Assembly (NCBI GenBank): GCA_004519485.1
Contig: CP038126.1
Location: 372,001-436,000, forward strand
Direction of reading: 5' to 3'
Source of the DNA: Nannochloropsis oceanica
Lineage: Eukaryota > Sar > Eustigmatophyceae > Eustigmatales > Monodopsidaceae
DNA length: 64,000 nt
A program made the position numbers and the translations under genes. The notes beneath the pieces were generated by a model that saw only the letters and a program-made list of their open reading frames with translations, did not search any database and was not told the origin of the DNA. Below, one piece after another: positions 47,375 through 57,940 of the stretch; position 1 is the first letter of the stretch, and the number at the start of each line of letters is the position of its first letter.

Positions 47375-50108
47375 ATTCCGAGTCCTATTTTTTGTGTGAA
47401 TTCTTGCAAGAGACTCTCCTCCTTCTTGGCTAGCTTTCTCTTCCCTTTTTTGGGGGGGCGGACTGCTAGTCTGTGTGCCCGCAATTTCTATATATTTGTT
47501 TATTTTATGTAATTTATTTTATTCATTTATGTGGATAAAATTTATTCATTGATAACAAATGTTTTTGCGCAGGAAGGGATAGGGAGCAAGGGGGTAGAGG
47601 GCTGTTCATTCCCACCCACAGGACTCGAAGCGCGACACTTTTTTCCCATTGAATTATAGGAGAGAGAGTATTTAGAGAGACTGAGAAGCCCTAGACTGGA
47701 ATGATCCTCCCCTTTTTGGTTCTCGCAAGAGACCCAAAACGCATCTTGTTTACCTTCATATGATAATGATGGTAATTTAAGGTGTGCTTCCCTCCCTTCC
47801 TGCCTCACTTCCCGGACCCTCAACCCTTTTGTCTTGCCCCTCTTAAGGCCTCTCTCCCTCCTTCCTTCTTTTCGTCGGAAGGGGGGGAAGGTCAGGAGGG
47901 GCTCCTTCTCCTCCTAGTCCTCCTCCTCCTCCTCCTCCTTCTTCACTCCTTTATTTTGGGTCGGATCCAAAATGTTGTTCTCCCGTCTTTGTCCTTCTCT
48001 TTCTCTCTTCTCCTCTCCTTGGGCAGACGCCGTGTAAAAAAGTGTCGCATCTCTTCCACCTCTTTCTTTCTCTTCAAGTTCAATCAACCAGTCAATAAAA
48101 ATAATTTCCTTAGAGGAAATCCCCCTTCCTCCCCCCTTTCCTTCTTTTCCTCCACTATTTTCTTCTCTTCTTCCCAAGGGTTGGGGGGGAAGGAGATAAG
48201 GAGGAGGGGACGGCACAAAATTAGCATGCGCTCGGTGGGATGAGTGGATGTGTGCGAGAGAAAGAGAGAGAAAGAAAGGAGGGGGTCCCTTGCCGTCTCA
48301 ATTTTTTATTTAATTGAATAAGTATTAATTTACTCATTCGATTAATGTATTTATTCAATCCCTCTTTATTTTTCCAAGGAGATTTTCATTTATTTATTTG
48401 AATGCAAGAATGATATATTGAAGAGAGAGGTAGTAAACAATAATCACTAATAGTACGTCATATCTTATAATAATAATATTGATAAAAGGATTAATCGTGC
48501 GTCTGTGTATATGGTGGTGATCGTGTATGTGTCTCCTCCGGACCGCTAGCCCCTCTGTATTTCCTCCTCTTTTTTCCCTCTCCATCATTGCACCCCTTCC
48601 CCCCTCTTCCTCCCTCCATCTCGAACCCGCTCTCCTTCCCTCCCATTCTTTATGTCCTCTCTCCTCTTCTACCTTTTTTTATTCTCTCTTTCGATCCCTG
48701 ACGGGTTGGGATGTCTATGTTTCTCTTTCTGCTCTCTCTTACTTCTTTTTGAGAAGAGGAGGGAGGAAGGAAGGGAGGGAGGAGTGTTATCGGGCAGAAA
48801 AGATGACTGACGACGAGTCTCCTTCTTGGTGTGTGTCTGTGTGACTCGTTACCTTTTTCATGAGATGTCACATACTTAGGGAATGAACAGCCCCACTGTG
48901 GAGGATGGATCATCAATTTATTAATTAATCAAATGATTGTTCAATTATTTTGATTAAAGAAAGAGGGTGAAAAGAACTGTGAAGGGCGCATGTTTTAATT
49001 GTATGTGGATGAGTGGCTGAATACTGACGCATGCGTGTTGTAAAACAAGAAGAGAGGGGGAGAAAGGAGAAAAAAGGCATGAAGAGGGGAGGGAGGGAGG
49101 AAGGGGAGGATGGGAGGATGGGAGGGAGAGGTGAGGTGGGAGCATGCAGTCTTGAGAAGGGGGGCCAGACGAGGAGGCAAGTATCTGTCATTTTTTCCTG
49201 TCCTTTTTGTCCCTCTCTCTCTTCATTTTCAGTCTTTGTCCTTCATCCCCTTCTTGCTTGGTTTTGGCCTGTACATTTGTTGTATTGTCGAGATCAGGGC
49301 GCCTCCCCCTTTTGATTATTCGTTTAAATGAGTAATGGGGGAGGAAAAGGAGGGGAGAAAGGCGCACGGTGTTTCGTCGCCCAGCCTTGTCGAAGGAGGA
49401 GACAGAGCAGGGAGAGAGGGAGGAGGAGGAGGGTGCGGGAGGGAGGGATGGAGGCAAGGGTGAAGAGGGCGGGGAGGTAGCGTTCTGCTGTTTCCATGGC
49501 TCTCGTCCCTTCCACAGCTTGTCCGTTCCGAGGACTCTCGTTTCTCTGTCAGGTCACGGTTTGTTCTCTCTCACTTCTTAATCCTCCTTGTCACCATCTT
49601 TCGTCGTCCATGTCCTCTCTTCTGGTACTCCTTTACGGGTTTTTTTCCTCTTCTTTTACTCCATCTTCATTTTTTCACGTGTGTGCGTGTGCGAATGATT
49701 ATTTCATCCCACACCCCAAAGGAATGCCCTTCTCGTTTATCTCCTTTTACCTTCTTTCGTATTTTTTAATTTGTGAATTTCCTCCTTTTTTCCAGTAAAA
49801 TCTTTACGATTTTATTGCTCATGGAGAAGAGGAGAAATGAGTAAATCGTATTTATTCATTTATTTATATCTATAAATACTCGTAATGTCGAACGAATCCC
49901 AAAAATAAATTGACTGAGCGGAATTTCTTAATTAATATATGCATGTGTTCATTTTAGTGAGAAATAAAAGAATAGGATAATTGTAGTAGTGGTGAACATT
50001 CTCAATTCTTCCCTTCCTCTCCTCAGACACGCTGACACTCACCCGCCCTTCCAACCCTCCCTCATCTCCTCCCTCCCTCCCCATCCATCCACGAGGCAAA
50101 AGAAACGG

Positions 50109-50177
50109 ATGATTCAATTACGTCGAGCATCAGCAAAGGTCCTGAGTAGAGGGGTAGGTAGAAGAGAGGGAGGAAAT

Positions 50178-50223
<46 letters not shown>

Positions 50224-51641
50224 TAGTAGCAAGACCGATCACGGCAAGGAAACGGCCATGTACTGTCCTTTTCTCCTCCTTCTCCTTCGCCTCCTTCTCC
50301 TTCTCCTCCTTTTCCTCCTTCTCCTCCTTCGCTATCTTCTCCTCCTCTTGTTCCTCCTTCTCCTCCTCCTCTTCTTCCTCCACCCGGATCCCTCTCACTC
50401 TCTTCTCCCCCTCCCTCTCCTGCCCCCTCGAACGACCCACACCTGTCCTCGTTCTACCTCCCGAGACCAAACGGAGAAAAGGCAGCAGCATGACCACAGC
50501 AGTCACTACTGGTGCCAGCGCCTCTTCCTTCCTCCAACCCTCCCTCCCTCCCTCTTCCTCCTTCGCCTCCTCCTCCTCCTCCCCCTCGTCGGAAATGGAA
50601 TGGGCGCCGCTGGTGGATTTTTTCACTGAGCGAGGAGTGACCGTCGGGTGAGTGCAAGGATGGAGGGAGGGAGTGAGAGGAGGGAGAAAATGGGAGGAAA
50701 GTGGGTAGGAGAGAAGGGAGAAGGAGGGAGAGAGGGAGGATGGCAAACACCCTGTGATTGAACAACTTCTCATCGCGCTTCCTCCCTTCCTTCCCCCATT
50801 TCTCCCTTCCTCGTCCCTCCCTCCTCACACCAGCTTCATCTCCGGGATCCACCGCGATTGCTCCTCTCTGTCGCTCGCTGACTATGAGGGACGGCTCGTC
50901 GCAGCTGTGAAGGATCTTGCCACCCCCAGCCCTGTTGTCATCGCGTTGTCGCCCTTGATGGTATGGCAGGGAGGGAGGCCGGGAGGGAGGCAGGGAGGAA
51001 GATTTGCTCTATTTTTGATCCTTGTTTCAGCACCACAATTACATCCTAGCCCCTCCGACTTGTATATCCTCCCCCCCCTTTCCCTCCGTCACTCCCTCTC
51101 TTCCTCCTTTCCTTCCCTCCTTCCCTGCCTCCCTAAGAGCTTTGTCGCTCAAAAGTACCTGGAGTCTCACGCTGCTGCCGGTGTTGTCCTCCTCGACCCC
51201 CTTCCTCCCTCCCCCTCCTCCCCCTCCTCCTCCTCCGGCAGCGCTCTTCAACGATACTCTCGATGGGTACGGACGGAGGGAGGGGAGGAGGACGGGGAGG
51301 AGGACGGGGACGACGGTGAATTTCCTTGGCAGGCGATGAAGGAGGCAGGGAGGGAGGGAGGGGACGTGAAGCTGGAGAGCGGAATCATGGACTGGCTCGT
51401 GCTTCTAAGTGGAGAACCGCCAAGCGGAGGAGGAAGGGAGGAAGGGATGGACGGGGCGCATCCGTTTTTGACGAGGGAGGACGTTCAGGCCTTGATTGAG
51501 ATGCATGGAATGGATGGGAAGGAGAATGTGAAGGTGTTGAGGGAGAGAGGGAGGGAGGGAGGAATGGAGGAGGGGCCGGAGCGGCAGGCGGTGGAGGAGA
51601 TGGCGGGTCTGGTGTATGGATGGTACGATGATCGATTTTGA
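50109..51641 (+). CDS. Degenerate alpha/beta-hydrolase-like protein
   Basis: Three exons, 50109-50647, 50834-50960 and 51138-51641, give 389 residues if translation starts at 50109; Met at about 50490 is an alternative. The N-terminal 130 residues are mostly poly-Ala and Ser/Phe/Leu runs from CAG and CTC repeats and may not be real coding. The conserved part reads WAPLVDFFTERGVTVGFIS, SLADYEGRLVAAVKDL, PVVIALSPLM, SFVAQKYLESH and AAGVVLLDPLPP. This follows the strand-helix order of alpha/beta hydrolases, where the nucleophile elbow GHSxGG should precede VxQKYLE. Here that place reads ALSPLMS, so the elbow glycines are absent and activity is doubtful. Glu/Gly-rich inserts fill the C-terminal half. 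The splice joins are in phase and the join SPLM/SFVAQ recreates the family order. Confidence 0.55.
50177..50229. repeat. (CAG)n triplet run
   Basis: About 17 CAG-type triplets, encoding poly-Ala in the frame of the hydrolase-like gene. Confidence 0.85.
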
Positions 51642-51882
51642 GCATTGTAATGTTTGAGTATCGGAGTATATATCTAGATGGATGGATGGATGGATGGATG
51701 GATGGATGTATATACTACAATAACATGAACGGTACGATGATCGATTTAGAGCGTCGTAATGTTTGAGTATTGGAGTATATATCTAGATGGATGGATGGAT
51801 GGATGGATGGATGGATGTATATACTACAATAACATGAACGGTACGATGATCGATTTAGAGCGTCGTAATGTTTGAGTATTGG
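51622..51882. repeat. Tandem repeat with 109-bp period covering the end of the hydrolase-like gene
   Basis: Units begin at 51622, 51731 and 51840, each starting GGTACGATGATCGATTT; the third is cut short at about 51882. The first unit includes the last codons and stop of the hydrolase-like gene, so the gene's end was the seed of the duplication. Each full unit carries an internal (GGAT)n run (about 51677-51707 and 51786-51816). The second and third units agree better with each other than with the first. Confidence 0.9.
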
Positions 51883-52391
51883 AGAGGGAAGATAAGCTTT
51901 TCAGTCCATGGAGACGTTGCATAGTGAGAGAGAGAGCTTTAAGGCCCACGATGACTTGGGATTGATAAAGGAGTTGATGAGGCAGATATTGATGAGGGGG
52001 GTTTGCAATCATGACAAAGAAGTTATGTCTATGCCTGTGTATATCTTTGTATGACAGACAAGGCGGAAACAGAAAACGAGCCGTAGAATCCATTAAGAAA
52101 GAGAACACGGCAACCTATTTCCCTTCTCTTTCTCTCCCCTCTCCATGCCTTCCTGTATCATCTTTCCTTCTTTATCCGTCGTTGATCATTCGATTGATTT
52201 GATTAATTTCGCACGTATGTACAGGCGGTGTATACAGGGGTCTCTCTTGTCTCTCGTCTCCGGTCCTCTCCTTCTCCCCTTCTCCCCTCTCCCTCTTTGT
52301 CCATTCCTAAACTAACTCTGATTTGATTAGATGGCTGTCAATCTCGATCTGACTCTGATTAGATTTTCATTTTTTTTTAATCTGACTCTGA
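51883..52391. other. Convergent 3' region
   Basis: Between the 109-bp repeat and the stop of the ING-SGF29 gene. The phrase CTGACTCTGATTAGAT occurs at about 52350 and 52382, a short local duplication. No gene seen. Confidence 0.4.
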
Positions 52392-54963
52392 TTAGATGGC
52401 TTTGAAGATGTGTTGCACCGGCACCCACCGGATCGGCGTGAAGCCCGTCTCGTCCGCATCGTCCTGCATGGATATGGGAGTGAGGGAGGGGGGTTAGGTG
52501 TGTGTGGGTCTAGGTGTGTGGGTGTAGAATTATTGCTACATCCCCACCTGGACCTGGTGCGTGTGCCATGGCGGTGCTGCGAATAAGTCTGACTCCCGCC
52601 CGCCCTCCCTCCCTCCCTCCATCTTCCTAGGATGGAAAGCAGTTGCTTGTCCCTCCCTCCCTCCCTCCCTCCCTCCCTCCCTCCCTCCCTCCCTCCCTCC
52701 CTCCCTCCCTCCCTCCCTACCTGGAACTGCACTGCCAGTTTGGGCACGTCCTGTCCTGGCCCGCCATGACCCACCCCGCGACGAGGAGGCTGCGCAATGG
52801 TGCCTAGGGAGGGAGGGACGGACGGCGGGAGGGAGGGAGGGACGGAAAAGATAAGTTGGAGATTTTCGATTCCTTCTGTTACGAAGAGGCTACGCAATAA
52901 TGTCGAGGAATAGTGCTGAGGAAGCGGCGAAGGAAGGAAACGAGGGAGGGAGGGAGGAAGGGAGGGACGGAGGGTGGGTGGGATGTCCCAGAATGACCCC
53001 GCAGCAACTCTTCCTCCTTTCCTCCCTCCCCCCCTCCCTCCCTCCGTCCCGCCCTCCCTCCCGCCCTCCCCTCCCGCCCTCCCTCTTACCCAGATAGAAG
53101 GAGGTGGTTTCCGGGTATACTGCGAAAACCTCGTCGCCTTTTTGGTACTTGAGCCGCTGGGCTTCGGAGCCGGGGTTGAGGAGAACCACCTGGGAGGGAG
53201 GGAGGGAGGGAGGGAGGGAGGGAGGGAGGGAGGGATGGGTCGTGGAAGTCGGGGTGGAGGAAGACCACCAGAAGCGGAGGGAGGGAGGGAGGGAGGGAGG
53301 GAGGGAGGGAGGGAGGGAGGGAAGGAGGGAGGGGGGGAGGGAGGGGGGTTTACTTACCTGCGTCTCGGGTAGAGTGTACACGCGTAGGTCGTCGTCCACG
53401 TCGACCACCTCGTACGATCCGCTCTCGCCCCTGTACGCCGCCACCTTCCCCAGCACGAAATGAGTCTCGTAGACATTTTGCTTGAAGGCCACGGAGTCGC
53501 CCTGGAGAGGGAGGGAGGGGGGGAGGGGGGGGGGGGAGAAAGTGTGGAGGGAGGGAGAAAGTGTCAAGGAAGGGAGGGAGGGAGGGAGGGAGGGAGGGAG
53601 GGAGGGAGGGAGGAAGGGAGAAAGGGAGGAAGGGAGGGAGGGAGGGCGGTACCTTGCGGGCACCGAGGAAGTCATATTCCCCCGTTTCTCTGAGCTCGGT
53701 TTGAAAATTCCCCATGTCCACCTTGAGCAGCCGCATGTGCTGGTCTATCATCTCTGAGATCTGAGGGAGGGAGGTGGCACAATCACGAAACGATGAGAAG
53801 GGAAGGTGGTCAGAGTGTGCCGCCTCCCTCCCTCCCTCCCTCCCTCCCTCCCTCCCTCCCTCCCTCCCTCCCTCCCCACCTGATTGGCCACATCGACCTT
53901 CTCCCGCTGCTTGGTCATGATCAGCGCCCGCAGGTTAGCGATATCCTCCTAGAAGGAGGAAGGGAGGGAGGGAGGGAGGGAGGGAGGGAGGGAGGGAAGG
54001 GGGGGGGGAAGGTGAGCAGTTGTACACGCATATGTCCTCTCCTCTTCTTTCCTTCTCTCGCGCCCTTAACCCCTTATCCTGTTGCATCTTAAGCATTTCA
54101 TTACGGTGCGACTCCTTCCTCCCTCCCTCCTTCCCTCCCTCCTTCCCTCCTTCCCTCCCTCCCCCCTTCCCTCCCTCCCTCCCTCACTCCCTCCACCCTG
54201 CGTACCGTGGCCTGCTTGTCCTCTATTATCTTCAGTCGCTCCTCCGGGTTTGTTTCTTTGACACCGTGCAGCTTCTTCTTCGATTGGCTCAGGTACCGCC
54301 TTTCCATGTCCGAGAGGCGGCTGGGAGGGAAGAAAGGCGGGAGGGAGGGAGGGAAGGGAAAAGGGAGGGATGGAGAGAGTGAGGACCGAGGCGTCAGAAA
54401 TATACTTTGCAGGGCTGGGTTGTAGAGAAGAGTCTGCTAGAGAGGTCGTTGAAACAAATGGAGAAGGATCAGATATTTGAATAAAAAGGAAGCAGAAAGC
54501 AATGGCCTACCCTTTCGTTGCCTCTCCCTCCTTCCCTCCCTCTCTCCCTCACGCCCGCCCACCCGTCCGCCCTTCTCATACATGTGTAGCTCCGTGGAGT
54601 CTTTGTCGAGCTCTCGCATCAGATGGAATGAGCGCTGGATGTCATTCGGCAATGGCTGGAGGCGCTCCAAGAAATCCTTGGTGTGATGAAAGGGAGGAAG
54701 GGACGGAAGGAGGGAGGGAGGGAGGGTCAATGATTAGGGGGGAGCCAGACCTTGAGCGCAGGCACACTCTAAACAGATCATGGCGGACGAAGTTGACAGG
54801 CAGCTATGAGTATGACACAGATATATGTACACGCAGACACACACGGCACGACCCAAACAATTTCCGTCGCATTATCATCGCCACCATCATAATCATCAGC
54901 CCTCCTTCCTCTCCCTACCTCGAGATAAGTCCCACTCTCCTCATGGTGCTTCGAATACGCCAT
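52392..54963 (-). CDS. ING N-terminal domain fused to SGF29 tandem-Tudor domain
   Basis: Nine minus-strand exons (54919-54963, 54582-54676, 54206-54320, 53880-53948, 53653-53760, 53358-53501, 53090-53189, 52721-52803, 52392-52463), all in phase, give 276 residues. Residues 1 to about 135 follow the inhibitor-of-growth (ING) N-terminal domain: YLEDFLERLQPLPNDIQRSF, HLMRELDKDSTELHIRL, then helices ending EMIDQHMRLLKVDMGNFQTEL, as in ING YLDSLESLPLELQRNFTLMRDLD. From about residue 145 it is SGF29-like: GDSVAFKQNVYETHFVLGKV, SYEVVDVDDD, EVFAVYPETTSFYLGTI, LAVQFQDD and PIRWVPVQHIF. SGF29 is the SAGA/ADA subunit that binds H3K4me2/3. The acidic patch and the YPxTTxFY aromatic cage are present. The PHD finger that normally ends ING proteins is absent. 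A chromatin-reader role in a histone acetyltransferase complex is inferred. Confidence 0.83.
52651..52719. repeat. (CCCT)n tract in last intron of the ING-SGF29 gene
   Basis: About 17 perfect units ending at the exon edge; in the transcript it begins right after GT as GTAGGGAGGG. Confidence 0.9.
53199..53330. repeat. Two long (GGGA)n tracts in ING-SGF29 intron 6
   Basis: Tracts at about 53192-53236 and 53279-53330 are separated by ordinary sequence. In the transcript they read as C/T. Confidence 0.85.
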
Positions 54964-55290
54964 TGCTAGTGATAGCTGTGTCGTGAGGGGAGATTTCCGT
55001 GGTGGTGTGGGAGGGTTGTGGGATGCAGGCCGTGTGGCATGTGAGGGGAGGAAGGAAAAGGAAATCGAAGCCTTGAAGGCGCGAAGGTCACACGCATGGC
55101 CCACTCCATTACAGGACGGTACTCACTCACAACGTTCAATGTCACACACGTGCGCCTCGCTCACCTCCTCCCTCCGGTGTTTTTTTCCACCCGCCTCGCG
55201 ACAGGGTGCTCGAGCTCGACCATGATGGAGCAGAGAAGAAAAATTGGGCAGCTCGCATCAACAAAAGGGAGCGCAGCATGCATCGCCACA
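54964..55290. other. Divergent intergenic region
   Basis: Upstream of both the ING-SGF29 gene (minus) and the plastid protein gene (plus). The plus-strand frame is already open here, with in-frame Met codons at 55096 and 55222 as alternative starts. Confidence 0.4.
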
Positions 55291-57940
55291 ATGATCAGAC
55301 AGTCCCTCCTCGCCCGTCAACCAAACCCTATCCGACACTGCCACGTCCAGCCCCTTGCCTTAATCCTAGTCGCCCTCTTGGTCACACTGGCAAACTCTTT
55401 CCTCGTGCCCGTTCCCCCTTCCCCTTGTTCCCCTTTCCTTGGTGTATCTACGCACTTTCCCTCCTCCGCCTCCTCCCGCCCCTCCACCACCGCCCTCCCT
55501 GCCCGCTACACCAGCAAGGACACGGGCGACCGAAAGAAGAAGGCGCGTATTCGTGGCTTTAAGTCTGCCAAGGCAGGGGGAGCGAGCAAGAGGCCGGGAA
55601 TGACAGAGGAGGAGAAGGATTATTTCGACAGGTAGGTATTCAGTGGGACTGGACTGCTAAGGCGGGTGGGTGGGTCTACGGGACGAAAACTCGATGTAGG
55701 TGTGAGAATGAATTGGTAGATGGATGTAGGGGTGGGGATAGATGGGGATGGAGATTGGGATGGGTGTGGCTGTGGATGTGGGTGTGGGTAGTATCGATAA
55801 TAAGCACAGCTACGTCAGTACGTCAGCCTCCCTGCTTATTGCTCCGTCGTACTTGAAGCTTGATAGGAGACCTCGCGAGCTAACGACACCTCTTTGAGCT
55901 CCTCTCCCCTCCCTCCCTCCTCCCTCCCTCCCTCCCCTCCTTCCAGCCCCGATGGTGAAGAGGAGGTGCTGGAGATAGCCGTGGACGTGGAAGAGCTCCT
56001 GTCATTTGCGTCCAACCTTGAGGACGCTCTGAAGGGCGTGGCGAGGAAAGATCAGTCTGCCCCACCGCCCGCCGTCATCCTGAACGCCACAAACCTGCAC
56101 TGGCTGCTGGGACAGGTTGGGAGGGAGGGATGGAGGGAAGGGGGGGAGGGAGGGAAGGGAGCATTGCCAGACAGGTGGTTTGTATTGGTCTCATCCAGTA
56201 GGATTCATTCATATCATTTGTTTCCATCTATGATACTACATTCATTCATATCAGTCACCCTTTCTTTAATTCACATATACATTTCATTTATCATTAATCA
56301 TTCATTCAACTCATTCCATCGTCCAATCATGCATGCTCACTTGTAGATCGCGTCCCCCTTCCCTCCCTCCCTCCCTCCCTCCCTCCTTCCCTCCCCCCCT
56401 CAGGTCGCTTACGACACAGGCGTGCGTCAGTTCTGTGTGCCGGGTCTTGGGCACCTGAAAGACACCTCGGCCCTGCTTCCCGATGACGTGGAGTGGATTC
56501 TTTCGTCGGGCGTGAACGAGAAGAGCGTCCGTCGCCTTCCTGCAATTGAGGGTGTGAGGGCTGTGTATATCGGCAACATCGACACGGCGTTACTATTGGA
56601 AGAGGCTTTAAGAAAGGTACGTCTTCTCCTTCCTTCCATCCCTGCATCCTTCCTTCCCTCTGTGTTCACCTCTTTTCTCTCTGATCTCTATCGTTGTCTG
56701 GCTTATCGCACACGCTCCCTCCCTCCCTCCCTCCCTCCCTCCCTCCCTCCCTTAGGAGGAACACCGACTGGCCACTCGCTCTAGCTACAGCAAAGTCTCT
56801 CGTTCTCGCGCAAATTTCCTCGTCGCGCAACAGAAGAAGAAGCTGCAAGAGAAAAAGAAGGCCAAGCGGAAGAAGGAGTCCGAGGGGGAGGGGGAGGACG
56901 GGAGGGAGGGAGGGATGGAGGAAGGGGCAGAGGAGTTGGATTTTCAGCTGTTGAAGGCGGTGGTGCTGGCGCCCACGAGCGACGAGGACGATGTGATGCT
57001 TTTGGCCACCCAGATACGGTAAGGTCGAAGGGAGGGTAGGGAGGGTAGGGAGGGATGGATGGGTGGGAGGGAGGGAGGGGAGGGAGGGCTCTCTTGGCCG
57101 AATGTCTTGCGAGCACTTGTCGGCTGTGCCATAATTCCTCCCTCCTTCCCTCCATCCATCTCTCCTCCTGCAGTGACCGTTGCCCGCGTCTCGTCCTCTG
57201 GGGGCTCTCTCTTGAGAAAGCTCGAGGCTCCCATACCATCGCCAGCATCAACCCCCTTCGTTCGCTTTTGGGGAGGGATCCTGTGGTTATACTGCCCATG
57301 GAAGGTACGGAAGGAGGGAGGGACGGAGGGAGGTCAGGGAGGGAAGGATGGAGGGAGGGAGAGAGTGCGCATTTGGTAATCATCCCTTCCCCACCTCCCT
57401 CCCTCCCTTCCCTCAGGCGGCGAAGGTCTGGCCAGGGAAGTGACCAAGACACAGTCCTTGGCATGGGATAGCCTCGCGACGCTTTTAACGGTCGAGGCGC
57501 CGTTAATCGAAGATTTGAAAGACGGGATCCAGCCTGATGTGGAGGAGGAGGAGGAGGAGGGGGGAGGAGGGAGAGAGGAAGGGGGGTATGACCCGTTGGC
57601 GGTGGAGGGGGATGGGATGGAGGAGGGCATGATGGAAATGAATAGAGGGCTGGATAAGGGAGAGGTGTACAAGTTTGACTTTGAGGAGGAGGAGGAGGAG
57701 GAGGAGGAGGAGGAGGAGGAGGGGGGGGAGGAGAGAGTAGTGGAAGAGGAGGTAGTGGAGGTGATGGAGGAAAGAAGGCAAGGACCCGTCTCACGCCGGG
57801 CGGCAAGAAAGCCGTCCACAGTCACAGCAGCAGCAGCGAAGAAGATGAAGGAGGGAAAGGGAGAGGTGGAGGAGGGGGAACGGGAAGGCGAGGGAAGAGG
57901 GGGGGCATTTGGTGCAGGGTTGGACAGAAAGGGGTGGTAA
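55291..57940 (+). CDS. Unrecognised plastid-targeted protein with acidic C-terminus
   Basis: Six exons (55291-55631, 55947-56115, 56404-56616, 56756-57018, 57174-57304, 57417-57940) stay in phase and give 546 residues. Starting at Met 55222 adds 23. I chose 55291 because it places a hydrophobic core (LALILVALLVTL) near the N-terminus, followed by ANS|FLVPVPPSP and a Ser/Pro/Thr-rich region, the pattern of a two-part plastid signal. The middle is well-ordered: VLEIAVDVEELLSFASNLED, AVILNATNLHWLLGQVAYD, GVRQFCVPGLGHLKDTSALL, GVRAVYIGNIDTALLLEEAL, then a Lys/Glu coiled stretch, and PRLVLWGLSLEKARGSHTIA. I know no family with this pattern. The last exon adds long Glu runs from (GAG)n and a Lys/Arg end. 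Confidence 0.75.
57675..57722 (+). repeat. (GAG)n run coding poly-Glu
   Basis: Triplet repeat in the last exon of the plastid protein gene, about 14 units. Confidence 0.88.

Larger units (their letters stand above)
45040..50108. other. 5-kb gene-poor block with AT-rich patches and hairpins
   Basis: Between the start of the aminotransferase gene and the first supported codon of the next plus-strand gene. One possible coding exon (45402-45749) is listed apart. From about 46300 the sequence alternates purine-rich stretches with AT-rich patches (46315-46450, 47320-47395, 47480-47560, 48300-48480, 49800-49990). The motif AATGAGTAAA or its complement recurs at about 47331, 47359, 48329, 49326 and 49835. 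I find no credible open frame, tRNA or mobile-element protein here. Confidence 0.6.

Noticed and set aside
47600-47660. tRNA-like phrase (GGACTCGAAGCGCGAC) near 47627
   Set aside because: No matching acceptor, D- or anticodon arms around it.
45040-50108. Mobile element or virus-derived insert as the cause of the gene-poor block
   Set aside because: No transposase, reverse transcriptase, integrase or capsid-like frame, and no long terminal or inverted terminal repeats framing the block.
52642-53340. Regular repeats resembling a CRISPR array
   Set aside because: They are simple tetranucleotide tracts without unique spacers, in introns of a eukaryotic gene.
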